A DNA stretch of 20,410 bases from Chloroflexota bacterium (lineage in GTDB: Bacteria > Chloroflexota > Dormibacteria > Dormibacterales > Dormibacteraceae). Location of the stretch: NCBI GenBank assembly GCA_005880525.1, contig VBFW01000191.1, forward strand, positions 1 through 20,410, read 5' to 3'. How positions within the stretch are numbered: the stretch's first letter is position 1; each line of letters begins with the position of its first letter. Below are positions 14,181 through 20,410 of this stretch, one piece after another. Position numbers and translations under genes: made by a program. The notes under the pieces are model-generated. The model saw nothing but the letters and a program-made list of their open reading frames with translations. It did no database searches and was not told the DNA's origin.

Positions 14181-15551
14181 ATGTCGGATTCCGGCGTCGA
14201 GATTGCCGAACGGGCAGATGCCTTCGGGCAGGTCGAGAGCCACGGCATCGATGCGATTCCCGATTCGGAGCGCCATGGGGCGCCGCGGGAGCTCGCGTTC
14301 CTGTGGGCCGGCGCGTTCGTCAACTACGCAAGCCTTTTCACCGCAAGCCTGCTTACGACCTACTACGGGCTTGGCGTTTGGGACGGGCTGGCAGCAACCG
14401 CGCTGGGCACGATCGCGGCAGCGGTGATCCTCGGACTGCTCAGCAACACTGGTCCGCGCTCCGGGCTCCCTCAGATCGTGTTCACGCGCGGCATCTTCGG
14501 CCGCCGAGGCTCCTACGTCGGCGCAGCGCTGACGCTCTTTCTCGCGGTCGGCTGGTTCGCGGTCGACTGCGTGATCGCAGCCCAGGCCGGGGCGCAGATC
14601 TTCGGCACAACCAACCCGCTCGTCACCTTCGCGCTGGTCATCGTCATCGCTGCGATCAGCGTCGGTGTGGCGGTCTACGGCCACCAGACCATCAAGGTGC
14701 TCGAGACGTACGGGGCGCTGATCTTCGCCGGGCTGTCGGCCGCAGTCTTCATCGCGCTCGCGCCGCAGCTCCACTGGTTCGAAGGACCGACAGTGCGCGG
14801 CGCGGATTATCCGGGAGCTTTCGTGCTCGGGTTCATGACCTGCTTCGCGCTGGTCGCGTCGTGGTACCCGTTCGCCAGCGACTACTCGCGCTACCTGCCG
14901 CGATCGAGCTCGGTGCGCTCCGTGACCGCATGGCCTGTGATCGGCGTCGCGCTGCCGATGATCATGCTCGGCGCGTTCGGCGTGCTGCTGCCCACCATCG
15001 ACGCCCAACTCGCCTCGACCCAGGGCCCGCTCGCCGTGATCAGCGCGCACGCGCCGGCGTGGGTCGCGATCCCATTCTTCCTCTTCGTCGTGGTCGGCGA
15101 GATCTGGGCCAACTACCTCGACGTCTACACCGCGGGACTGGTCGCGCTTGCGATGGGCATTCGCGTGCGGCGGTGGCAAAGCGCACTCGGGTGCGGCATC
15201 CTCGGCGCCGCGCTGGCCGGCTACGCGGTGCTGGTGAGTGACTTCCACATCGCGTACGAAGACTTCCTGATCCTCACCTACCTGTGGGCGCCGGCCTGGG
15301 CGGCGGTGGTGTTGCTGAGCTTCTTCGTTTTCGATGGGAAAGCGAGGCCCGCGGCCGCGCTGGCAGCCTGGCTTGCGGGAACCGCCGCAAGCCTGCTTTT
15401 CGTGAACTACGCGAACCTGTTCGGCAACGTCGTGTCGCAGCCGAGCTTCTTCAACCATGGGCTCATCCGCGGTTTGCATGGCGCCGACGTCAGCGGCCTC
15501 GTAAGCATCGGCGTCGCGGCGGTCGTGTACGCGGCTCTGCGCCGCACATGA
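14181..15551 (+). CDS. cytX: NCS1 family permease, CytX-like (probable HMP transporter)
   Basis: The 456-residue membrane protein has about twelve hydrophobic helices and the typical signature of purine-cytosine permease (NCS1) transporters. Helix 1 is WAGAFVNYASLFTAS, followed by LLSNTGPRSGLPQIVFTRGIFGRRGS, the conserved motif of the group, and SDYSRYLPRSSS after helix 6. NCS1 members under TPP riboswitch control and next to thiD are annotated CytX and are thought to import hydroxymethylpyrimidine (HMP). Both conditions hold here, which supports the specificity better than the sequence alone. Translation is governed by the riboswitch. The stop overlaps the thiD start (ATGA). Confidence 0.9.
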   Translation: MSDSGVEIAERADAFGQVESHGIDAIPDSERHGAPRELAFLWAGAFVNYASLFTASLLTTYYGLGVWDGLAATALGTIAAAVILGLLSNTGPRSGLPQIVFTRGIFGRRGSYVGAALTLFLAVGWFAVDCVIAAQAGAQIFGTTNPLVTFALVIVIAAISVGVAVYGHQTIKVLETYGALIFAGLSAAVFIALAPQLHWFEGPTVRGADYPGAFVLGFMTCFALVASWYPFASDYSRYLPRSSSVRSVTAWPVIGVALPMIMLGAFGVLLPTIDAQLASTQGPLAVISAHAPAWVAIPFFLFVVVGEIWANYLDVYTAGLVALAMGIRVRRWQSALGCGILGAALAGYAVLVSDFHIAYEDFLILTYLWAPAWAAVVLLSFFVFDGKARPAAALAAWLAGTAASLLFVNYANLFGNVVSQPSFFNHGLIRGLHGADVSGLVSIGVAAVVYAALRRT

Positions 15552-16339
15552 AGCTTCCCGTCGCGCTCACCATCGCCGGCTCGGACTCCGGCGGCGGCGC
15601 GGGCATACAGGCCGACCTGAAGACCTTTGCGGCGCTCGGCGTGCACGGCACGTCGGCAATCACGGCGATCACCGCGCAGAACACCGTCGACGTCACCGAG
15701 ATCCTTGAGCTGCCCACGACGCTGATCCGTGCGCAGATCGACGCTGTCGTGAGCGACCTCGACGTGCGGGCGGCCAAGACCGGCATGCTCTCGTCGGCCG
15801 AGATCATCGAGGCGGTCGCGAACGCCATAAGCGACCACGCAATTTCGCAGCTCGTGGTCGATCCGGTGATGGTGGCCAAGGGCGGCGCCAGGCTGCTGCG
15901 CGACGACGCGGTCGAGGCGCTGCGCACGAGGCTCCTGCCTCTCGCCGCCGTCATCACGCCCAACCTGCCCGAGGCGGAGGTGCTGCTGAATCGCAGCATC
16001 ACCACTCTCGACGAGCGGCGCGCTGCGGCACGCGACCTGCGCGACCTCGGCCCGCGCGCGGTGATCGTCAAGGGTGGGCACGCGGGCGGCGACGCCACCG
16101 ACATCTACTTCGACGGCCACGAGATGACCGAGCTGACAGCGCGCCGCATCGACACTCCCAACACGCACGGCAGCGGGTGCGCGTTCTCGGCTGCGATCGC
16201 TGCGGGGCTGGCCCGGGGCCTGGACCCGCTCGCCGCAACCAGGGAGGCCAAGGCTTTCATCACGCGGGCGATCGAATCGGCGCTCGAGATCGGCCACGGC
16301 CACGGGCCTGTGAACCCCGCGTTCGAAGCGTCGCGCTAG
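15548..16339 (+). CDS. thiD: Hydroxymethylpyrimidine/phosphomethylpyrimidine kinase
   Basis: The 263-residue protein begins MKLPVALTIAGSDSGGGAGIQADLKTF, the hallmark of ThiD. VDPVMVAKGG (104-113), TPNLPEAEVLL (137-147) and the phosphate loop DTPNTHGSGCAFSAAIA with catalytic Cys211 complete the ribokinase-like active site. It phosphorylates HMP to HMP-P and then HMP-PP, the pyrimidine half of thiamine. With the upstream permease it forms a salvage unit for imported HMP, controlled by TPP through the riboswitch. The ATG overlaps the permease stop by four bases, showing translational coupling. No ThiE fusion is present. Confidence 0.96.
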   Translation: MKLPVALTIAGSDSGGGAGIQADLKTFAALGVHGTSAITAITAQNTVDVTEILELPTTLIRAQIDAVVSDLDVRAAKTGMLSSAEIIEAVANAISDHAISQLVVDPVMVAKGGARLLRDDAVEALRTRLLPLAAVITPNLPEAEVLLNRSITTLDERRAAARDLRDLGPRAVIVKGGHAGGDATDIYFDGHEMTELTARRIDTPNTHGSGCAFSAAIAAGLARGLDPLAATREAKAFITRAIESALEIGHGHGPVNPAFEASR

Positions 16340-16365
16340 TGCAACCATCCCCGCCGATCGCCGTT

Positions 16366-16371
16366 TAAGCT
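16366..16371 (+). promoter_or_regulatory. Leaderless-type -10 box for the membrane protein at 16381
   Basis: TAAGCT ends 9 bases before the ATG, and no Shine-Dalgarno site is present. Confidence 0.42.
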
Positions 16372-16380
16372 GGACGGCAC

Positions 16381-17313
16381 ATGCCGCGTACCAGGAAGCC
16401 CAAGCAAGTCAAACCACCCGACGACGCGAACCTGAACACAGGAGCGGACGCTCCAGAGGCCCAGGAAGCAGACGCGGGCGGCGAGAACCGGCCGTCGCAG
16501 CTCGACCAGATGAGGGCCGCGCTGACGGATGCCCCACACAGGGAAGAGCCGGCCGAGGACTTTCCCGAGGTTCCGCAGCCCGAGGAGGAGGCAGAGCCGC
16601 CCGCTCACATCGACGAGCCCGCGGCGGCCGCCGCCGAACCGGAGGCCCAAGCCACATCCGAAACCACCGCGCCGCCCACAGCGGACAGCGACTCGATCGA
16701 GGCAACGGCGCCCTCCACCTCCGCGTGGGTGCCGCCGCCGGCCTATCCCCCGCCTGCTCCGCCAGCCGCGCAGGCGGCGAGGTCGGGCGGCTCGAGCTCG
16801 GGTCTTGCGGTGGGCCTTGTCCTGGTCGTGGTCGGAATCTTCTTTTTGATCATGCGTCTGTTCGAGATCGACCTCAGCAGCTACGGCTGGCCGCTTTACG
16901 TGATCATCCCGGGGCTCACGCTGCTGATCGTCGGGTTCGTCAGCCTCGGCACCGGCGCGCTGGTGCCGGGAGGCATCGTGACGGTCACCGGGCTCATCCT
17001 CGCCGCGCAGAACGCCACCGGCGACTGGGCGAGCTGGGCCTACGCGTGGACCCTGGTCGTGCCGGGCGGCGCCGGGCTCGGGCTGTTCCTGCAGGGCCTG
17101 CGCGTCCATGACCCCAAGCAGGTGCGCCTGGGACGCAACCTGATGTTCTGGTCAGGCCTGATGTTCATGATCGGGTTCGTGATCTTTGAGTCGATCTTCA
17201 ACATCTCGGGGCAGGACTTCGGAATCGTCAGTCGCGCGGCCCTGCCGGTGCTCCTGATCATCATCGGCGTGACGCTGCTCGCTCGCAGCGTGCAGCGCGG
17301 CCGCAGCGCTTAG
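16381..17313 (+). CDS. Multi-pass membrane protein with disordered acidic N-terminus
   Basis: Residues 1-140 of 310 are a low-complexity region rich in Pro, Ala and Glu (for example EPAAAAAEPEAQATSE), with a basic first stretch (MPRTRKPKQVKPPDD). The rest has about five or six hydrophobic helices, starting SGLAVGLVLVVVGIFFLIMR and ending VLLIIIGVTLLAR. The helix spacing and repeated short GxxLLxVG-type segments recall LiaF-TM/DUF5668-like membrane domains common in actinobacteria. I treat that as resemblance, not identification. The N-terminal tail probably faces the cytoplasm. The gene stands alone between thiD and the convergent GNAT gene, and the two stop codons lie at the ends of one palindrome. 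Confidence 0.82.
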   Translation: MPRTRKPKQVKPPDDANLNTGADAPEAQEADAGGENRPSQLDQMRAALTDAPHREEPAEDFPEVPQPEEEAEPPAHIDEPAAAAAEPEAQATSETTAPPTADSDSIEATAPSTSAWVPPPAYPPPAPPAAQAARSGGSSSGLAVGLVLVVVGIFFLIMRLFEIDLSSYGWPLYVIIPGLTLLIVGFVSLGTGALVPGGIVTVTGLILAAQNATGDWASWAYAWTLVVPGGAGLGLFLQGLRVHDPKQVRLGRNLMFWSGLMFMIGFVIFESIFNISGQDFGIVSRAALPVLLIIIGVTLLARSVQRGRSA

Positions 17314-17321
17314 AGGCGCCT

Positions 17322-18374
17322 CTAGACCAGGACCTCCACCCGCTCGGCAAGCTTGTCGCGGGTGATCTGATACTCGGCGCCCCAGCGGTGCCGCTTGAAG
17401 CCCATCCTCTTGTTGATGGCCAGCATCGGCCCGTTGGAGTCGGCGTTGCCGGTCGAGATCCACTCCGCGTCGGGATAGAGGCGGTGCACGCGGTCGAGCA
17501 TGAACGCCTTGATCCACTTGCCGATCCCGCGGCCGCGTGCGTCAGGGCGCACACCCGTGAACAGCTGCACCAGCATCGTGGGCCGGTGCGGCGCCCAGGT
17601 GATGTCGGTCATCCCTGAGATCACGCCGTTGGGCTCGCGCGTCAGCACGGTGTGGTGCTTCAGGCCGGCGAGATCCATGCGCTCATATTCGTGGCGCAGT
17701 ATTTCGGGCGTTTCCACGATGTCCCCATGGTCGAGGTCGTCCCACGGCATCGTGTTGAGGAGGGCCGACAGCTGCGGCGCGAAATCCTCGAGCATCGGGT
17801 CGGGAATGTGATCGTCATAGACCTCGAGCTTCGTCTCCGGCGACCCCTTCGCCCCCTCGTCGATCCAGCGCTGCATCATCGGCCAGTCAACGTCGGGGAT
17901 GTGAAGCCGGTTCTCGGCTCCCTCCGACTTCTTGTCCGCGCCCAGCCACTGCAGAAATGCGTGGCCCGACTCCTCTTCGCTTTCCAGCGTGACGGTACGG
18001 CAGCCGTCGCGGTCCATCAGCTCCAACAGCAGAGGCAGGTGTGAGCGGGCGATGCCGCGCCGTCGGTACGGCGCCAGCACGCTGAAGGTGCACCAGAGGA
18101 AGTAGCGGTTGGTGTCGTAACCCGGGGCGCCGGGTTTGGTCACGGCGGACCTGAACCAGCTGACCATCTCATCGTCGTGGACGACTTCGAAGGCGTGGTT
18201 GACCTCGAACTTCTGGTCGCTGAGGATGCGCATGCGTTCGAGCTCGTCGGGATAGAAAGGATCCTCGGGGCGAACCTCATCGTGCCGCACGCGACGGAAC
18301 GCGTGATAGCGCCGCCAGAAATCGTCCCCGGCGGAATTCAGATCGATCTCGCGTGGTATCAGGTCATTGGCCAT
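17322..18374 (-). CDS. Tandem GNAT family N-acetyltransferase
   Basis: The 350-residue protein has two GNAT folds in tandem. Acetyl-CoA loop motifs are YRRRGIARSHLPLLLELM near residues 103-120 and DARGRGIGKWIKAFML near 278-293, the second followed by the NADSNGPMLAINKRMGFK block typical of motif B. The second domain looks fully formed. The first has a normal loop but a shorter motif B, so it may be partly structural. The acceptor is unknown; such double-GNAT proteins include antibiotic- and mycothiol-synthesis types, and neither can be claimed here. ATG at 18374 (MANDLIPREIDL) is opposite the start of the LLM gene, the two ATG codons overlapping in one CATG. Confidence 0.88.
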   Translation of the reverse strand: MANDLIPREIDLNSAGDDFWRRYHAFRRVRHDEVRPEDPFYPDELERMRILSDQKFEVNHAFEVVHDDEMVSWFRSAVTKPGAPGYDTNRYFLWCTFSVLAPYRRRGIARSHLPLLLELMDRDGCRTVTLESEEESGHAFLQWLGADKKSEGAENRLHIPDVDWPMMQRWIDEGAKGSPETKLEVYDDHIPDPMLEDFAPQLSALLNTMPWDDLDHGDIVETPEILRHEYERMDLAGLKHHTVLTREPNGVISGMTDITWAPHRPTMLVQLFTGVRPDARGRGIGKWIKAFMLDRVHRLYPDAEWISTGNADSNGPMLAINKRMGFKRHRWGAEYQITRDKLAERVEVLV

Positions 18375-19082
18375 GACGGACGCACATGGTGCCATAGAAC
18401 GGGACCGCAGACGTTTCAAGGTCGGCGTCACGATCCATCCGCAGCAATGCACGATCAACGAGCTGCGCGATGCGTGGCGGCGCGCCGACGCGCTGGGTGT
18501 CGACAGCATCTGGTTCTGGGATCACTTCTTTCCCCTATACGGCGATCCGGAAGGCAACCAGTTCGAGTGCTGGTCGCTCCTGGCCGCCGCGGCGGTGGAC
18601 ACGCAAGCACCGCAGATCGGGCCGATGGTCTCGGCCATCGGCTACCGCAATCCAGACCTCATCGCGTACATGGCGGGGACGATCGACCAGCTTTCCGGCG
18701 GGCGCTTCGTACTCGGGCTTGGAGCCGGTTGGTTCGAGCGCGACTACGACGAGTACGGGTATGAGTTCGGCGAGGCGCGCGACCGGCTGCGGACGTTGAA
18801 GACAGCGCTACCGCGGATCAAGGAGCGGATCGCGAAGCTGAAGCCAGGGCCGGCGGGTCCGATGCCCATCCTGACGCGCGGAAGTCGGAGATCCTGAACG
18901 GTTACTGCCGCGACATCGGCCGCGACCCACGGGAGATCGAGCGCACCGCGAACGTGAGCGTGCGCACCGAGAAGGACGTCGAGAAGTGGCTGGAGGCCGG
19001 GCTGCAGCACTTCGTGCTCCGCCTCGCCAAGCCTTTCGACACGCGCCTGCTCGAAAGGATCCTCAAGGCCGCGCGCGCATAG
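18373..19082 (+). pseudogene. LLM-class flavin/F420-dependent oxidoreductase, internal deletion with frameshift
   Basis: The first frame (18373-18897) gives a clear luciferase-like monooxygenase N-terminal part: FKVGVTIHPQQCTINELRDAWRRAD, GVDSIWFWDHFFP, and LSGGRFVLGLGAGWFERDYDEYG. It then reads GPMPIL and runs into a stop a few residues later. The normal C-terminus follows in another frame, from ARKSEILNGYC to LLERILKAARA with TAG at 19082. About 30 residues that relatives have after PIL, including the GGxGxxxxL phosphate-binding segment and the AxxADxW motif, are missing. The 710-base span is 2 modulo 3, so the lost length is 1 modulo 3. The gene cannot make a normal enzyme as assembled. 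Real decay and assembly error are both possible. Confidence 0.82.
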
Positions 19083-19785
19083 GCCGGATCGGCAGGTCCT
19101 CGGATTCGAGGGCCACGCCCTGCCAGCCCTTGAGCGTGCGCAGCAGCTGGTCGGTGGGAATGCCGAACGCGTTGCGGATGACGCCGTCGTAGTAGGTGAA
19201 GCCGAGCAGGCGCTGCAGCGCGGTCTTGCGGGGTGTCACCAGCGCGCGATTCAGGCGGTAGAAGATGACGTTGGGCTTGGTTCGAGGGTCCTGCCACTCG
19301 CCTTCCTCAGACATCTTTGTGGCGCTGAACGCGCCGACTCGGGCGCCGGTGAACTCGGTCACGTGCGCCCAGCGCACGCTGGTCGTCTTGCCGGCGGGCC
19401 CCAGGCGGAACGCATCCGGCGCGAGAGTCAGCTCCTCGCCCATGTTCTGCATCGCGGTGAAGTAGAAGGCGTTGAACGCCACCATCAGCAGCACCGCCAG
19501 CGGGGCGACCCACGGGTAGGACTGGTCGGCGAAGACAGCCAGCGCCAGCGCAGGCGGAAACGCCGCCCAGCCAAGAAGACGCAGCCTCCGCAGCCAGGGC
19601 GAGAGCGACGGTGCGCTCAGGACCACCTCGTGGCCTGGACGTGGCTCCAGCGAGGCGGGGTCGATCGTGCGCTGGCGCCAGCGTTCTCGGATTCGGATGG
19701 CGCCGGCCGTGGTGCCGCCGACGCCCAGGACGTAGACGGTGAGCATGGCGATGGTGAGCAGCAGGAGCTCGGCGGACGGGTCCAC
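19063..19785 (-). CDS. Hypothetical membrane protein with C-terminal PH-like region
   Basis: In the 240-residue protein, three hydrophobic helices occupy residues 8-30 (LLLLTIAMLTVYVLGVGG), about 70-85 (LLGWAAFPPALALAVFA) and 90-112 (VAPLAVLLMVAFNAFYFTAM). The remaining part is soluble and beta-rich (LTLAPDAFRLGPAGKTTSVRW, NVIFYRLNRALVTPRK) and ends in a helix (QLLRTLKGWQGVA). This layout, two or three helices followed by a small beta-barrel, resembles bacterial PH-domain membrane proteins, but I have no firm family. GTG at 19785 is 7 bases after a TAGAAT box, a convincing leaderless start. The 3' end overlaps the LLM gene by 20 bases, convergently. Function unknown. Confidence 0.78.
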   Translation of the reverse strand: MDPSAELLLLTIAMLTVYVLGVGGTTAGAIRIRERWRQRTIDPASLEPRPGHEVVLSAPSLSPWLRRLRLLGWAAFPPALALAVFADQSYPWVAPLAVLLMVAFNAFYFTAMQNMGEELTLAPDAFRLGPAGKTTSVRWAHVTEFTGARVGAFSATKMSEEGEWQDPRTKPNVIFYRLNRALVTPRKTALQRLLGFTYYDGVIRNAFGIPTDQLLRTLKGWQGVALESEDLPIRPMRARP

Positions 19786-19792
19786 TGGCCGG

Positions 19793-19798
19793 ATTCTA
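19793..19798 (-). promoter_or_regulatory. Leaderless-type -10 box for the PH-like membrane protein
   Basis: TAGAAT on the minus strand ends 7 bases before GTG at 19785, with no Shine-Dalgarno site. It is the best match to the TANNNT pattern in the window. Confidence 0.5.
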
Positions 19799-19822
19799 GG
19801 GTCGCGAGGCTCTCCCGCCGCT

Positions 19823-19856
19823 CCACAAGAGGGCGGCAGGCCTTTTGTGGCCTGCC
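19823..19856. repeat. Two mutually exclusive hairpins in the intergenic region
   Basis: CCACAAGAGG (19823-19832) pairs with CCTTTTGTGG (19841-19850, one G-U), while GGCAGGCC (19835-19842) pairs perfectly with GGCCTGCC (19849-19856). Both use 19841-19842 and 19849-19850, so only one can form at a time. A smaller stem, GGGGCT/AGCCCC, lies at 19938-19958. No open frame here looks real. Confidence 0.4.
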
Positions 19857-19960
19857 CACTAACGCATTTTCCTGGCCGGGACTAGGATTCATGCCACCAC
19901 ACCCTCTTCGCGGCGCGAGCCTCGCTCCGAAATGGACGGGGCTCGCTCTTTTAGCCCCAA

Positions 19961-20027
19961 CCCGCCGTTTGTATACAGCGGCGCGAAATCCCGCCCGAAT
20001 TTGCTGCGTTTGTATACAAACGGCGGG
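19961..20027. repeat. 17-bp perfect inverted repeat with TTTGTATACAAA, next to the pntB stop
   Basis: CCCGCCGTTTGTATACA (19961-19977) and its exact complement (20011-20027) enclose 33 bases. Inside these, GCGGC pairs with GCTGC and AAAT with ATTT, giving a nested structure. The right arm extends to the palindrome TTTGTATACAAA at 20009-20020. It begins one base after the pntB stop. It could end the transhydrogenase transcript, although no T-run follows, or be a protein-binding site. Confidence 0.6.
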
Positions 20028-20028
20028 G

Positions 20029-20410
20029 TCAGGCCGCTTTGACTGCGCTCACCAGCTTGGTCAGGGAGTCTTTGGCATCGCCGAAGAACATGATCGTCTT
20101 GGGGTCGTAGAGAAGCTCGTTGTCGATGCCCGCGAATCCCGGCCGCATCGAGCGCTTCATGAAGACGATGTTCTTCGCGCGGTCGGCGTTGAGGATGGGC
20201 ATGCCGTAGATAGGGCTCCCGGGTGAGGAGCGGGCCGCCGGGTTGACGACGTCGTTCGCGCCGACGACCAGCGCCACGTCCGCGTCCTTGAACTCGTCGT
20301 TGATCTCGTCCATCTCTTTGAGCTGCTCGTAAGGGACGTTGGCCTCGGCCAGCAACACGTTCATGTGCCCCGGCATTCGGCCCGCCACCGGGTGGATCGC
20401 GTACGTCACC
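20029..20410 (-). CDS. pntB: NAD(P) transhydrogenase beta subunit, C-terminal part
   Basis: About 127 residues of the NADP(H)-binding domain III are visible. They include YAIHPVAGRMPGHMNVLLAEANVPY, then ADVALVVGANDVVNPAA, SPIYGMPILNADRAKNIVFMKRSM and GFAGIDNELLYDPKTIMFFGDAK, which is nearly unmistakable. The 5' part of the gene lies outside the window. The full enzyme, with the alpha subunit, uses the proton gradient in the cytoplasmic membrane to reduce NADP+ with NADH. NADPH made this way could serve the reductive enzymes nearby, but no direct link is shown. The stop is followed at once by the 17-bp inverted repeat. Confidence 0.96.
   Translation of the reverse strand, partial: VTYAIHPVAGRMPGHMNVLLAEANVPYEQLKEMDEINDEFKDADVALVVGANDVVNPAARSSPGSPIYGMPILNADRAKNIVFMKRSMRPGFAGIDNELLYDPKTIMFFGDAKDSLTKLVSAVKAA

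Noticed and set aside
14061..15479. 472-codon open frame antisense to the permease
   Set aside because: The sequence is a run of Arg, Glu, Asp and His without any fold pattern, and it lies opposite a well-conserved transporter and a riboswitch.
17311..17324. 14-base palindrome TAGAGGCGCCTCTA as terminator
   Set aside because: It has no loop and no T-run. Its ends are simply the stop codons of two convergent genes, so it is probably fortuitous.

Overview
This is a GC-rich bacterial segment of about 20.4 kb, densely packed with short intergenic gaps. The largest non-coding gap is about 230 bases (19799-20028); no stretch over 300 bases lacks a gene. An LLM-class flavin/F420-type oxidoreductase, a WS/DGAT-type acyltransferase, a form II CoxL-like molybdoenzyme and a proton-translocating transhydrogenase suggest a soil-type actinobacterium or a relative (Actinomycetota, Dormibacterota or Chloroflexota grade). 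The sequence alone does not settle the phylum. Many starts lack a Shine-Dalgarno site and instead have a TANNNT box 6-10 nt upstream, which points to widespread leaderless transcription.

Layout. (1) Positions 1-4022, minus strand: a coxS-coxL-coxM operon of the form II type, with a lipoprotein gene (cut by the window edge) as its last visible member. coxS carries an internal deletion with frameshift that removes the first [2Fe-2S] ligand set. A coxG-like gene is divergent at 4153, and the shared promoter region holds a perfect 8-5-8 inverted repeat. (2) 4781-8583: an unknown 170-aa protein, an amidase coupled to a SAM methyltransferase, an AlkA-like DNA glycosylase, and a cold-shock protein with a structured leader and a clear intrinsic terminator. 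(3) 8711-14064: an EamA transporter, then a probable lipid island made of a WS/DGAT acyltransferase, two paralogous alpha/beta hydrolases flanking an SDR, and a TetR regulator with its own operator-like palindrome. (4) 14081-16339: a TPP riboswitch, an NCS1 permease (CytX-like) and thiD, forming a pyrimidine (HMP) salvage operon. (5) 16381-20410: a multi-pass membrane protein with a disordered N-terminus, a tandem GNAT protein, a broken LLM oxidoreductase, a membrane protein of unknown function and the C-terminus of pntB.

Points that stand out: two genes (coxS and the LLM oxidoreductase) with similar internal deletions plus frameshift, which are either real decay or assembly error; overlapping divergent promoters between hydrolase 1 and the SDR; and two intergenic hairpin elements (7330-7382 and 19961-20027) that share a TTTGT-N-ACAAA type palindrome and an identical 41-base spacing.
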